Positions 17,711-25,603 of a stretch of 64,000 nt of DNA are shown piece after piece (within the stretch, counting starts at the first letter, position 1; each line of letters starts with the position of its first letter). The DNA is from Prauserella alba (GTDB lineage: Bacteria > Actinomycetota > Actinomycetes > Mycobacteriales > Pseudonocardiaceae): the NCBI RefSeq assembly GCF_024171735.1, contig NZ_JAMTCH010000006.1:372001-436000 (forward strand), read 5' to 3'. A program made the position numbers and the translations under genes. Below the pieces are notes generated by a model. That model made no database searches and had not been told where the DNA came from. It saw nothing but the letters and a program-made list of their open reading frames with translations.

Positions 17711-18753
17711 CCGCCCGGCTGGGAATCATCGGCGGCTACCTGGGCTCCGGTAAGTCCACCCTGGTGAACCGACTGTTGGCGGGCGGGTTGCGGGGCCGCG
17801 TCGCCGTCGTCGTCAACGACTTCGGAAGCGTCAACATCGACGCGGACCTCATCGCCTCGGCCTCCGAGGACACAGTGGAGCTGACGAACGGGTGCATCTG
17901 CTGCCAGATCAGTAACGACGCGTCCCGCACCATGTCGGCGCTGGCCACGCGCAGGGACCTTGACCACGTGCTCTGCGAGGTCAGCGGCGTCGGTGACCCC
18001 GGCCGGCTCGCCATGTGGCGGGACTTCCCGGGCTTCTCCCCTGGCCCGGTGCTGGTGTGCGCTGACGCGACCGCCGTACGGCGGCTGCTGCGCGACGAGT
18101 ACGTCGGCGACACGGTGGCGCGGCAACTCGCCGCGGCGGAGGTCGTGCTGGTGACGAAGACCGACCTGGCCCTGCCTGCCGAAACCGAGGCCGCCTCGGA
18201 GACGTGCCACGCAGCGGCCCCGCGGGCACGGCTGATCCTGCAGGATGTCGCGGATCCGGGGGCGACGGCGACCGAGGCCCTCGCCGCGGCGGTGCCGGGT
18301 GCGGACGACGGCGGCGCCGTGGAACACGGCAGCCACAAGGAGCGAGAGGACCACGGCGAGGCCGGCGCTGCTGGCTGGACGGACCGCCACAGTGGGCCCG
18401 ACCACGCCTCCGCCGTGCTCGAGTGCCCGGATCCGGTGGACGTGGACATGCTCGCCCGAGCGCTGGGCGAACAGGCGGATCGGCTCATCCGGGCGAAGGG
18501 CGTCGTCCGAGACACAGCGGGACGCTGGCACGAGGTCCAGCTCGCCGGCGAGCGGGTCGACGTGCGCCCGCGGCCTGGCGGCGGGCTTCCACCCGGACGA
18601 CCGGCACTGGTGCTCATCGCCGCGGGACCGGAGGCGGACCTACAAGCCGGGGAGGCCGCTGCGGCGCTGGCTCCGATCCGCGGAAGCGCACCGAGCGGTC
18701 CGCCGTCGGCATGTCGGATGAGGCCGGACAGCGACACGTGCCCCGGCGATTGA
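17707..18753 (+). CDS. CobW/COG0523-family metallochaperone GTPase
   Basis: The 348-residue protein carries the P-loop GYLGSGKST (residues 10-18), the metal-binding CxCC motif GCICCQ (Cys63, 65, 66) and a His/Asp-rich linker (residues about 198-235 with EHGSHKEREDHG and DRHSGPDH), then a CobW C-terminal-like domain with VRDTAGRWHEVQLAG. COG0523 GTPases hand Zn, Co or Fe to client proteins. The start codon overlaps the stop of the amidohydrolase, making that enzyme the likely client. An alternative client is any metal enzyme of the island. Together with the CobS/CobT-like genes at 22.4-25.2 kb it gives the island three Cob-type relatives without a cobaltochelatase CobN. Confidence 0.85.
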   Translation: MTARLGIIGGYLGSGKSTLVNRLLAGGLRGRVAVVVNDFGSVNIDADLIASASEDTVELTNGCICCQISNDASRTMSALATRRDLDHVLCEVSGVGDPGRLAMWRDFPGFSPGPVLVCADATAVRRLLRDEYVGDTVARQLAAAEVVLVTKTDLALPAETEAASETCHAAAPRARLILQDVADPGATATEALAAAVPGADDGGAVEHGSHKEREDHGEAGAAGWTDRHSGPDHASAVLECPDPVDVDMLARALGEQADRLIRAKGVVRDTAGRWHEVQLAGERVDVRPRPGGGLPPGRPALVLIAAGPEADLQAGEAAAALAPIRGSAPSGPPSACRMRPDSDTCPGD

Positions 18754-18758
18754 GGCTC

Positions 18759-19484
18759 TCACGCGGAGGAAAGGGTTGCTACGCCCGCCGCAACCACCAG
18801 GCCGCAAGTAATCAGGCGGAACTTCGCGGGTGCGATTCTCGGCGCCAGCCTCGTCCCAACCCAATTCGCCGTCAGCGCGCACGGCAGCCACCACGCGAGC
18901 AGTCCGAGATGAGCCGGATCCACGCCATCACGGACCAGCAGGATGGACAACCCGGCGATATTGCTCAGCACGAAGTACACCGCCAGGTCCGCGATGAAAC
19001 TCCGCTGGTCAGCGGCGTCGGCGGACAGGCCAAGCGCCGGGGGAATCCCGTTCAGCGACGTCGTGGTGGCCAGTGCACCGCCCGCGAAACCCGACACCGC
19101 GTACCGCACGGGGGAACCACCCTGAGCACGAGGCCGAGTGAACAGCATTATCGGCGCGGCGATCAGGACCATCGCGCCGGTGCCGATGCGCAGGTACTCC
19201 GGATCGAGCGCGCCACCGACGCTCGCGCCGACCAACAACCCAGGCAGACTCGCGAGGGTCAGCGGCAGAGCACGAGGCCACCGGATGAACTGTCGCAGCC
19301 GATGGACCACCTGTAGCCGGGTAACCAGCGCGATCGTCAGGGTGACGGAGACGGCCGTCGCCGGCGCGACACCGAGCACCAAAAGCAGCGGTGTGGCCAC
19401 GATGTTGAAGCCAAATCCGGTCATGCCGCCGAGAAACGCGGCAACGGCCACGATTCCCAGACCCCCAAGGACCACAGTGGTCAA
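18759..19484 (-). CDS. tauE: TauE/SafE-family sulfite/sulfonate exporter
   Basis: The membrane protein of about 241 residues has eight or so hydrophobic segments and the family pattern GGMTGFGFNIVATPLLLV near the start and SGFAGGALATTTSLNGIPPAL in the second half. In sulfonate-degrading bacteria TauE removes the sulfite made by Xsc. I chose TTG at 19484 because GGAGG lies six bases upstream and longer forms run into the hairpin at 19543-19600; a GTG at 19547 is possible. It lies on the same strand as xsc, 130 bp after it. Transport of sulfite itself is inferred from this neighbour. Confidence 0.8.
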   Translation of the reverse strand: MTTVVLGGLGIVAVAAFLGGMTGFGFNIVATPLLLVLGVAPATAVSVTLTIALVTRLQVVHRLRQFIRWPRALPLTLASLPGLLVGASVGGALDPEYLRIGTGAMVLIAAPIMLFTRPRAQGGSPVRYAVSGFAGGALATTTSLNGIPPALGLSADAADQRSFIADLAVYFVLSNIAGLSILLVRDGVDPAHLGLLAWWLPCALTANWVGTRLAPRIAPAKFRLITCGLVVAAGVATLSSA

Positions 19485-19542
19485 AGGCCGCCTCCATGTC
19501 GTCGACCATGCCGTCGTTACCGTGCACAGGACAAGCACTGCG

Positions 19543-19600
19543 CCCACGGTCGGCCGGTCCCGGCTGCCTCGTCGCGTGCCGGGACCGGCTCAACCGTGGG
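19543..19600. terminator. Nested hairpin between xsc and tauE
   Basis: An inner 12-bp perfect stem (19553-19564 with 19578-19589) is enclosed by an outer 8-bp stem (19543-19550 with 19593-19600). It lies just after the xsc stop codon on the minus strand. It would end or attenuate xsc transcription and lower expression of tauE. Confidence 0.65.
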
Positions 19601-19614
19601 CTCGCCACCGTCGA

Positions 19615-21423
19615 TCAGACGTAGTCCTTGTACTTGTCCAGGTACCGTACGGGCTTGCGCAGGGCGTCCCGGCGGAACGGATCACCCAGTTCGCGGGTGC
19701 ACATGATCTCCACGACGGTCGTCACACCCTCGTTCATCTGCCGTTCCACGGCCTGCTGCAGCGCGGGGCCCACCTCGTCGAGCTTGTCCACCACGACGCC
19801 CTCGGCACCCATCGCCTGGCCGATCTTGGCGAAGCTGTCCGTCTCCAGTTCCTCGGCGATGAACCGCCGGTTGTAGAAGTCGACCTGATTCTTCTTCTCA
19901 GCACCCCACTGGCGGTTGTGGAACACCACTGCCGTGACAGGAATGTCGTGGCGGACCGCGGTCATGATCTCGCCCATGCTCATCGCCCAGGCGCCGTCAC
20001 CGGCGTAGGCGATCGCGGGGCGTTCCGGGGCAGCCGCCTTGGCCCCGATGATCGTCGGCAGCGCGTAGCCGCAGTTGCCGAAGCTCATCGGCGCGAAGAA
20101 ACTGCGCGGCCGTTCGAACCTCAGGTAGCTGTTGGCCACCGAGTTGATGTTGCCGATGTCGGTGGAGACCATGACCTCCTCCGGCATCGCCCTCTCCAGC
20201 TCGCGCAGCACTTGCCGCGGGTGCAGCCAGTTGCCTTCCTCCTGCTCCTGCTCGGCGATCATGTCCAGGCTGTACGGGTCGGTCTCGTGGGTCCACTCGT
20301 CCAGCTCGGTCTCCCATGCGGCCTTCTCCGCCCGCATCGTGGCCCAACGCTGCTCACGGGTGGTGTCACACGCCAGCTCACGACCGGAGAGCCGCTCGGA
20401 CAGAGCCGTCGCGGCGGCGCCGGCGTCGCCGCAGATGCCCACGGCGATCTTCTTGACCAGGCCGAGCATCTTGTGGTCGGCGTCGACCTGAATGATCTTG
20501 GCGTTGGTCGGCCAGTAGTCCAGGCCGTGCTGCGGGAGCGTGCCGAACGGGCCGAGGCGCGTGCCGAGGGCCACGACCACGTCGGCCTGCGAGATCAGCT
20601 TCATGGCCGCCTTCGACCCCTGATATCCCAGCGGGCCGCACCACTGTGGATGGCTCGCCGGGAACGAGTCGTTGTGCAGGTAGCTGTTGACCACCGGGGC
20701 ACCCAACCGCTCAGCCAGCTGCCGACACTCGTCAACGGCATCTGCCATGACGACACCACCGCCCGAGATCACGACCGGGAACTCCGCCTCGGCCAGCAGC
20801 TCCGCCGCCTCCGACAGGCTCTGTTCGCCTCCAGGACCGCGGTCGAGCCTGCCCGGCTGCGGAATCTCGGTGGTGACCTCGCCGTAGAAGTGGTCCCGTG
20901 GGATGTTGAGCTGGGTCGGCCCGATTTCCGACAGAGCCCGGTCGAAGCACCGGCCCGTGTACTCGGCCATCCGGGCGGGGTTGTTCACGTGGCCCTGATA
21001 CTTGGTGAACTCCTGGAACATGGGCAGCTGGTTGGCCTCCTGGAACCCACCCAGTCCGGTGCCCATGGTCCCTGCCTCCGGCGTGACGATGACCACCGGA
21101 CTGTGCGCCCAGTACGCCGCGGCGATCGACGTCACGCAGTTGCTGATACCGGGCCCGTTCTGCCCGATCACGACGCCGTGACGGCCACTGACCCGGGCGT
21201 AACCGTCGGCCATGTGCCCGGCGCCCTGCTCGTGCACCACCGGAACCAGCCGGATACCGGCAGGCGCGAATATGTCCATGGCGTCCATGAACGCCGAGCC
21301 CATGATGCCGAAGATGTCGGTGACATCGTTGGCGACCATCGTTTCCACGAACGCCTCGGACGGGGTCATTCGCTGCTGGCCGGAGACGACCGCCCGGCTG
21401 GTCCCTTCGGTGTTGTCGGTCAT
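19615..21423 (-). CDS. xsc: Sulfoacetaldehyde acetyltransferase
   Basis: The 602-residue thiamine diphosphate enzyme converts sulfoacetaldehyde and phosphate to acetyl phosphate and sulfite, the C-S bond-breaking step of taurine and isethionate catabolism. It matches the Xsc pattern closely: FGIMGSAFMDAMDIF, the ThDP-activating Glu65 in VVHEQGAGHMADG, FQEANQLPMFQEFTK, NIPRDHFYGE, and the ThDP/Mg motif starting AYAGDGAWAMSMGEI near residue 472 and closing with FHNRQWGAEKKNQVDFY. Length is normal for the family. GAGAGGA precedes the ATG. The gene is divergent from an IclR regulator and shares with it a 175-bp promoter holding two copies of a 20-bp motif. No truncation is seen. It is the anchor of the island's sulfonate metabolism. 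Confidence 0.95.
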   Translation of the reverse strand: MTDNTEGTSRAVVSGQQRMTPSEAFVETMVANDVTDIFGIMGSAFMDAMDIFAPAGIRLVPVVHEQGAGHMADGYARVSGRHGVVIGQNGPGISNCVTSIAAAYWAHSPVVIVTPEAGTMGTGLGGFQEANQLPMFQEFTKYQGHVNNPARMAEYTGRCFDRALSEIGPTQLNIPRDHFYGEVTTEIPQPGRLDRGPGGEQSLSEAAELLAEAEFPVVISGGGVVMADAVDECRQLAERLGAPVVNSYLHNDSFPASHPQWCGPLGYQGSKAAMKLISQADVVVALGTRLGPFGTLPQHGLDYWPTNAKIIQVDADHKMLGLVKKIAVGICGDAGAAATALSERLSGRELACDTTREQRWATMRAEKAAWETELDEWTHETDPYSLDMIAEQEQEEGNWLHPRQVLRELERAMPEEVMVSTDIGNINSVANSYLRFERPRSFFAPMSFGNCGYALPTIIGAKAAAPERPAIAYAGDGAWAMSMGEIMTAVRHDIPVTAVVFHNRQWGAEKKNQVDFYNRRFIAEELETDSFAKIGQAMGAEGVVVDKLDEVGPALQQAVERQMNEGVTTVVEIMCTRELGDPFRRDALRKPVRYLDKYKDYV

Positions 21424-21460
21424 TGGGATTCCTCTCACGCCGGAAGCTGGAACAGGCACC

Positions 21461-21578
21461 ATGTATGAAGAATCGGTACGCCACGTCCCTAATATCAGGA
21501 CTCGACGGTAGAGCGCCGCCACATCGGAGTCAATGGATATACCGTTAAGTCGAACGACATGTACTGATTTTCGGTACC
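21461..21578. promoter_or_regulatory. Divergent xsc/iclR promoter with two operator-like repeats
   Basis: Two copies of a 20-bp motif stand in the same orientation: ATGTATGAAGAATCGGTACG at 21461-21480 and ATGTACTGATTTTCGGTACC at 21559-21578, spaced 98 bp. The shared frame is ATGTAY-N8-CGGTAC. The first lies 38 bases before the xsc ATG and the second 18 bases before the iclR start, so each promoter is covered by one copy. The adjacent IclR protein is the obvious candidate ligand. Confidence 0.6.
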
Positions 21579-21595
21579 TCAGGTAGTGTGTTGAC

Positions 21596-22408
21596 GTGAT
21601 GGAACCGATTCGTGAGATCGAGGCGGCCGCCGAGCTTGGCGGCGAGACGCCCGCTATGCGGCTGTTCGCGCTGCTGGAACTCATCGCGGCCAAGGACGAG
21701 TTCGTCTCCCTGCAGGGACTCGTCGACGAGACGGGCGTGCCGAAGCCGACCTTGCACCGCATGCTGCAGCAGCTCGAGGGAGGCAGCCTGCTGATCCGCC
21801 AGGCCGACGGCCGCCACTACGGGACCGGAAGCCGCCTGCGCAGACTGGCCGAGAACCTCCTGCTCAACTCCACCCAGCACGGCGCCCGGCATGCGGTACT
21901 GCGCAACCTCGTCGAGCGGATCGGCGAGAGCTGCAACATCACGGCGATGACCGGCGACGAGGTGGTCTACCTCGACCGCGTCGAAACACCCGAGCCGCTT
22001 CGCTTCTACCTGCGACCGGGATCCAGGGTGCCCCTCCACTGCTCAGCCAGCGGCAAGCTGATCCTTTCCCAGCTCAGCGCCGCGCAACGCCGCAAGCTAC
22101 TTGCCCACGCACCCCTCACGCAGTACACCCGCACGACCATCACCGAGCTCGACGCACTGGAGGACGAGCTCAAGCTCGTCCACGACAACGGGTTCGCCAT
22201 CGACAACGAGGAGTTCCTCCCGGGACTGGTATGCGCGGCGGTTCTCATCCCGACCGGCACCACCCGGTCCAACCTGTGCCTGGCGGCGCAGGCACCGGTG
22301 ATGCGCCTGACCGCACAACGAGCCCCAGACCTCGTCCCCGCCCTGCGCGAAGCCGCCGAGGCCATCGGCCGCATCGAGTCCGAGGGATCGGGCTCTCCCA
22401 CAGACTGA
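21596..22408 (+). CDS. IclR-family regulator divergent from xsc
   Basis: The product of about 270 residues has an N-terminal winged helix (AMRLFALLELIAAKDEFVSLQGLVDETGVPKPTLHRML region) and a C-terminal IclR effector domain with GDEVVYLDRVETPEPLRFYL, the conserved RVPLHCSASGKLIL, and DNEEFLPGLVCAAVLI. IclR proteins bind small carboxylates or aldehydes and act as repressors or activators. A -10-like TAGTGT (21584-21589) lies six bases before GTG 21596, so translation may be leaderless from there; ATG 21599 is equivalent. The CobS-like gene follows 28 bp downstream on the same strand. The ligand is probably a sulfonate intermediate such as sulfoacetaldehyde. Confidence 0.9.
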   Translation: MMEPIREIEAAAELGGETPAMRLFALLELIAAKDEFVSLQGLVDETGVPKPTLHRMLQQLEGGSLLIRQADGRHYGTGSRLRRLAENLLLNSTQHGARHAVLRNLVERIGESCNITAMTGDEVVYLDRVETPEPLRFYLRPGSRVPLHCSASGKLILSQLSAAQRRKLLAHAPLTQYTRTTITELDALEDELKLVHDNGFAIDNEEFLPGLVCAAVLIPTGTTRSNLCLAAQAPVMRLTAQRAPDLVPALREAAEAIGRIESEGSGSPTD

Positions 22409-22436
22409 CCCCCCGGTACACGATGAGGAAGCCAGC

Positions 22437-23408
22437 ATGACGCTCACCCACCCCGACACCACGGTCACCGCGCGGGAGGCGTTCGGCCTCGACACCGATC
22501 TCGTGGTCCCGTCCTTCAACGAGCCCGACGAGCACGTGCCCGACATCGACGCCGACTACCGGTTCAACCCCGACGTCACCCGGGCGCTGCTCGCCGGGTT
22601 CACTCGCAACCGGCGGGTGCTCGTCCAGGGACTGCACGGCACCGGAAAGTCCACGCACATCGAACAGGTGGCGGCGCGCCTGAACTGGCCCTGCGTGCGC
22701 ATCAACCTCGACGGTCACATCAGTCGCCTCGACCTCGTCGGCCGTGACGCCGTCGTGGTCCGGGAGGGGCAACAGGTCACCGAGTTCCAGGAGGGCGTCA
22801 TTCCCTGGGCCATGCAACGGCCCGTAGCGCTGGTCCTCGACGAATACGACGCCGGTCGCCCCGACGTGATGTTCGTGTTGCAGCGCCTGCTCGAGCGCGA
22901 CGGCAAACTCACCCTGACCGACCAGAACCGGGTGCTGGCTCCCCATCCCTCCTTCCGGTTGTTCGCCACCGCCAACACCGTCGGCCTTGGCAACCTCAAT
23001 GGCCTGTACCACGGGGCACAGCGCCTGAACCACGCCCAGATCGACCGCTGGAACATCGTCGCCGCACTCAACCACCTTCCCGCCGACGACGAGATCGCCA
23101 TCGTGCAGGCGCGCGTGCCACACTTGCGCGACCAGGCTGGGCGAGACCTCGTCTCCTCGATGGTGGCCGTCGCCGATCTGACCCGCCGCGCCTTCCGAGT
23201 CGGTGACCTGTCGGTGCTCATGTCACCGCGCACCGTGATCAGCTGGGCGGAGAACGTAGAGGTCTTCGGCGACACCGCTCTGGCGTTCCGGCTGTCGTTC
23301 CTCAACAAGTGCGACGAGGCCGAACGGCCCCTGATCGCCGAGTACTTCCAGCGCTGCCTCGACCACGAGCTCGACGAGTCCGCCACCGAGCTGGACACCG
23401 CCGCATGA
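22437..23408 (+). CDS. CobS-like MoxR/AAA+ ATPase
   Basis: The 323-residue AAA+ protein has Walker A GLHGTGKS (residues 65-72), Walker B ALVLDEYDA with Asp135 and Glu136, and sensor-1-like FATANTVG. The VPDIDADYRFNPDVTRALL start and DLVGRDAVVVREGQ are characteristic of CobS, the ATPase of aerobic cobaltochelatase. CobS normally works with CobT and the large CobN. CobT's relative is next door but no CobN is present, so cobalt insertion into a corrin is unlikely. By analogy with other MoxR-VWA pairs (CbbQ/CbbO, NorQ/NorD, CoxD/CoxE) it may remodel or metallate a client enzyme here. The xsc-iclR neighbourhood makes Xsc or the metal-dependent amidohydrolase candidates. Confidence 0.85.
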   Translation: MTLTHPDTTVTAREAFGLDTDLVVPSFNEPDEHVPDIDADYRFNPDVTRALLAGFTRNRRVLVQGLHGTGKSTHIEQVAARLNWPCVRINLDGHISRLDLVGRDAVVVREGQQVTEFQEGVIPWAMQRPVALVLDEYDAGRPDVMFVLQRLLERDGKLTLTDQNRVLAPHPSFRLFATANTVGLGNLNGLYHGAQRLNHAQIDRWNIVAALNHLPADDEIAIVQARVPHLRDQAGRDLVSSMVAVADLTRRAFRVGDLSVLMSPRTVISWAENVEVFGDTALAFRLSFLNKCDEAERPLIAEYFQRCLDHELDESATELDTAA

Positions 23409-23493
23409 TGCACCGAACGCGAGTGCCTCGGCACCGCAGCACACTCGCGTTCGAGCGGGCATGTTGCCGATCTTCGACCTCGCGAGGAGCTTC

Positions 23494-25197
23494 GTGGACA
23501 GCACGGCCAACGGCGCACGAGAACAGCAGCACGTCGAGGAACGTTGCGCTGCCGCCATCCGCGCCCTCACCGGAGAGCCGGAGTTGCGGTTCCGCGGCGG
23601 CCGGCTTCACCGCGGGCACACCCGTCTCGCCATCCACGCCCCGCATCTGCACCCGGGGGCCGGGGACGATCTCGGATCGTTTCGGGGCGCGGCGGACGGG
23701 CTGGCTCTGCGCGTGCGGCACTCCGACGCCGAGTTGCACCGGATGCTTCGCCCCACCGAACCGATCCCCAGGCTGGTCCTCGACATGCTCGAGCAGTTCC
23801 GCGTCGAGGCATTGGCCCCGGAACACCTGCCCGGCATCGTCACCAACCTGCGGCACCGGCACGTCGCGTGGTCGCGACAGTTCCACCACAGCGGCCTGAC
23901 CGAGACCGCTCGCGGCCTGCTGCTCTACACCGTGGCCCAGGTATGCCGGGCGCGCGTCACCGGGCAACCCGTCGTGGAGGAAACACGCGACGTCATCGAG
24001 CACACCCGGGCCGCCCTGGCCACGAGGATGGGCGGGAGCCTGGCCGGGCTTCGCCGGCACCGACACGACCAGCACAGTTACGCCGAGCACGCGCGCACCA
24101 TCGCCGACCTCGTCGGCGAGATGCTGCGCGGTGCCGACGAAGGCGGCGCCGGCGCTCCGCACCGCAACGGGTCTCGCGCGGGGCTCCCGCTCATCGACGA
24201 CGAGGACGACGCCTCCGTCCCCACGCCCTCCGCAGAGACCGGACACAGCCGGGCGTTCACCGCTGGTGAGGGCTACCGGGTGTTCACCACTGCCCACGAC
24301 CGCGAGCAGGCGACGTCCTCACTCGTGCGTCCCGAACTGCTCACCCAGTACCGCCGGCAGCTGGACCGCAGCATCGCCGCGCAGGGACTGAATCTCGTCT
24401 GGCTGGCTCGCGCACTCGAGGCCCTGTTCTCCGAGCCCGCCGTGAACGGGTGGGACGGCGCCCAGGAGGAGGGGCGCCTGGACGGGCGCCGGCTCGCGCA
24501 GCTGGTCGCTTCTCCCGCCGAGCGGCGCCTGTTCCGCACCGAGCGCACCAAATTGGTCACCGACTGCCTGGTGACGTTCCTCGTCGACTGTTCAGGGTCG
24601 ATGAAGCAGCACGCCGAGTCCGTGGCGGTCCTCGTCGACGTCTTCGCCCATGCACTCGAGCGTATCGGCGGCACCAGCGAGATCCTCGGCTTCACCACGG
24701 GGGCGTGGAACGGTGGTCGCGCCATGAGGGACTGGCGGCGGGCAGGCCGTCCTCCGCATCCAGGACGCCTCAACGAACGCCGCCACCTGATCCTCAAAGG
24801 CGCGGAAACCTCCTGGCACAGGGCGCGACACAACATCGCGGCGTTGCTCAAGACCGACCTGTACCGGGAAGGCGCCGACGGTGAGGCCGTCACGTGGGCC
24901 TGCGACCGTGCCCGGAAGCAGCCGCAGAACAACCGGTTCCTCGTGGTGGTCTCCGACGGCAGCCCGATGGACAGCGCGACGAACCTGACCAACGACGAAC
25001 ACTATCTCGACCAGCACCTCACCCAGGTCGTGCGACACGAGGAACGGGCGGGGGCGACGCGCATCCACGGGCTGGGTGTTGGTCTGGACCTGAGCGCCCA
25101 CTACGGCCGTTCGCACGCGCTGGATCTGTCCGAGGGCGTCAGCAACGGCGTCCTCGCCGAGGTCGTCGGGATGCTCTCCGGCGGGCGGCGCCGGTAA
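23494..25197 (+). CDS. CobT-like protein with C-terminal VWA domain
   Basis: The product of about 567 residues begins at GTG 23494, five bases after GAGGAG (an ATG at 23461 in frame is the alternative). The N-terminal half has CobT-like features (EERCAAAIRALTGEPELRFRGG, LLDMLEQFRVEALAP-like helices), and a variable acidic linker lies near residues 235-255. The C-terminal half is a von Willebrand A domain with the MIDAS motif DCSGS near residue 365 and VVSDGSPMDSATNL later. It is the expected partner of the CobS-like ATPase encoded 85 bp upstream. The linker is short for CobT. Function as an adaptor that brings the AAA+ ring to a substrate protein is inferred from the family. Confidence 0.8.
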   Translation: MDSTANGAREQQHVEERCAAAIRALTGEPELRFRGGRLHRGHTRLAIHAPHLHPGAGDDLGSFRGAADGLALRVRHSDAELHRMLRPTEPIPRLVLDMLEQFRVEALAPEHLPGIVTNLRHRHVAWSRQFHHSGLTETARGLLLYTVAQVCRARVTGQPVVEETRDVIEHTRAALATRMGGSLAGLRRHRHDQHSYAEHARTIADLVGEMLRGADEGGAGAPHRNGSRAGLPLIDDEDDASVPTPSAETGHSRAFTAGEGYRVFTTAHDREQATSSLVRPELLTQYRRQLDRSIAAQGLNLVWLARALEALFSEPAVNGWDGAQEEGRLDGRRLAQLVASPAERRLFRTERTKLVTDCLVTFLVDCSGSMKQHAESVAVLVDVFAHALERIGGTSEILGFTTGAWNGGRAMRDWRRAGRPPHPGRLNERRHLILKGAETSWHRARHNIAALLKTDLYREGADGEAVTWACDRARKQPQNNRFLVVVSDGSPMDSATNLTNDEHYLDQHLTQVVRHEERAGATRIHGLGVGLDLSAHYGRSHALDLSEGVSNGVLAEVVGMLSGGRRR

Positions 25198-25603
25198 TCG
25201 GACTCTTCCGGTAATCACCGCGGCACCGTATCCAGCACAACTGCACGCAGAGTCGCGCCGAAGCCGGTCGCACTGCCCGCACACCGCGCGGGCCGACTGC
25301 CGATGGCAGCACACACCAGCGCTCGCAATTCTGGGCCGCTCACTTTCTCGCAAACTGGACCTCCGCCGAACGGGCCTGCTGTCCCTACTATGACCCGCAA
25401 CACAACGTGGAGACCGGGTCCGGCATGGCCGACCAACAAGTCACGGGCCATCCGAGAAGTCCGTGACGACGTGAAATTCACACGCGGTCTCTCATCGCGA
25501 TGTCAACGCCGACACGGCCGACTGGCCGAACCGGTACCGGGCGCCGCCCCACACCTTCGACGACCCGCGTCACCGAAGGTGCAGCAGCCGGAAGGAGTAA
25601 CGC
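25198..25603. other. Intergenic region before APC permease
   Basis: No supportable gene is present. It should hold the permease promoter; TACTAT near 25386 is -10-like but I see no convincing -35 partner. Confidence 0.4.

Noticed and set aside
19138-21468. Very long plus-strand open frame (776 codons) opposite xsc and tauE
   Set aside because: It mirrors xsc codons; the translation is rich in His, Arg and Asp and has no recognisable domain.
22437-25197. Annotation of the CobS/CobT-like pair as working cobaltochelatase
   Set aside because: The essential large subunit CobN and corrin genes are absent from the window, and the genes sit in a sulfonate context.
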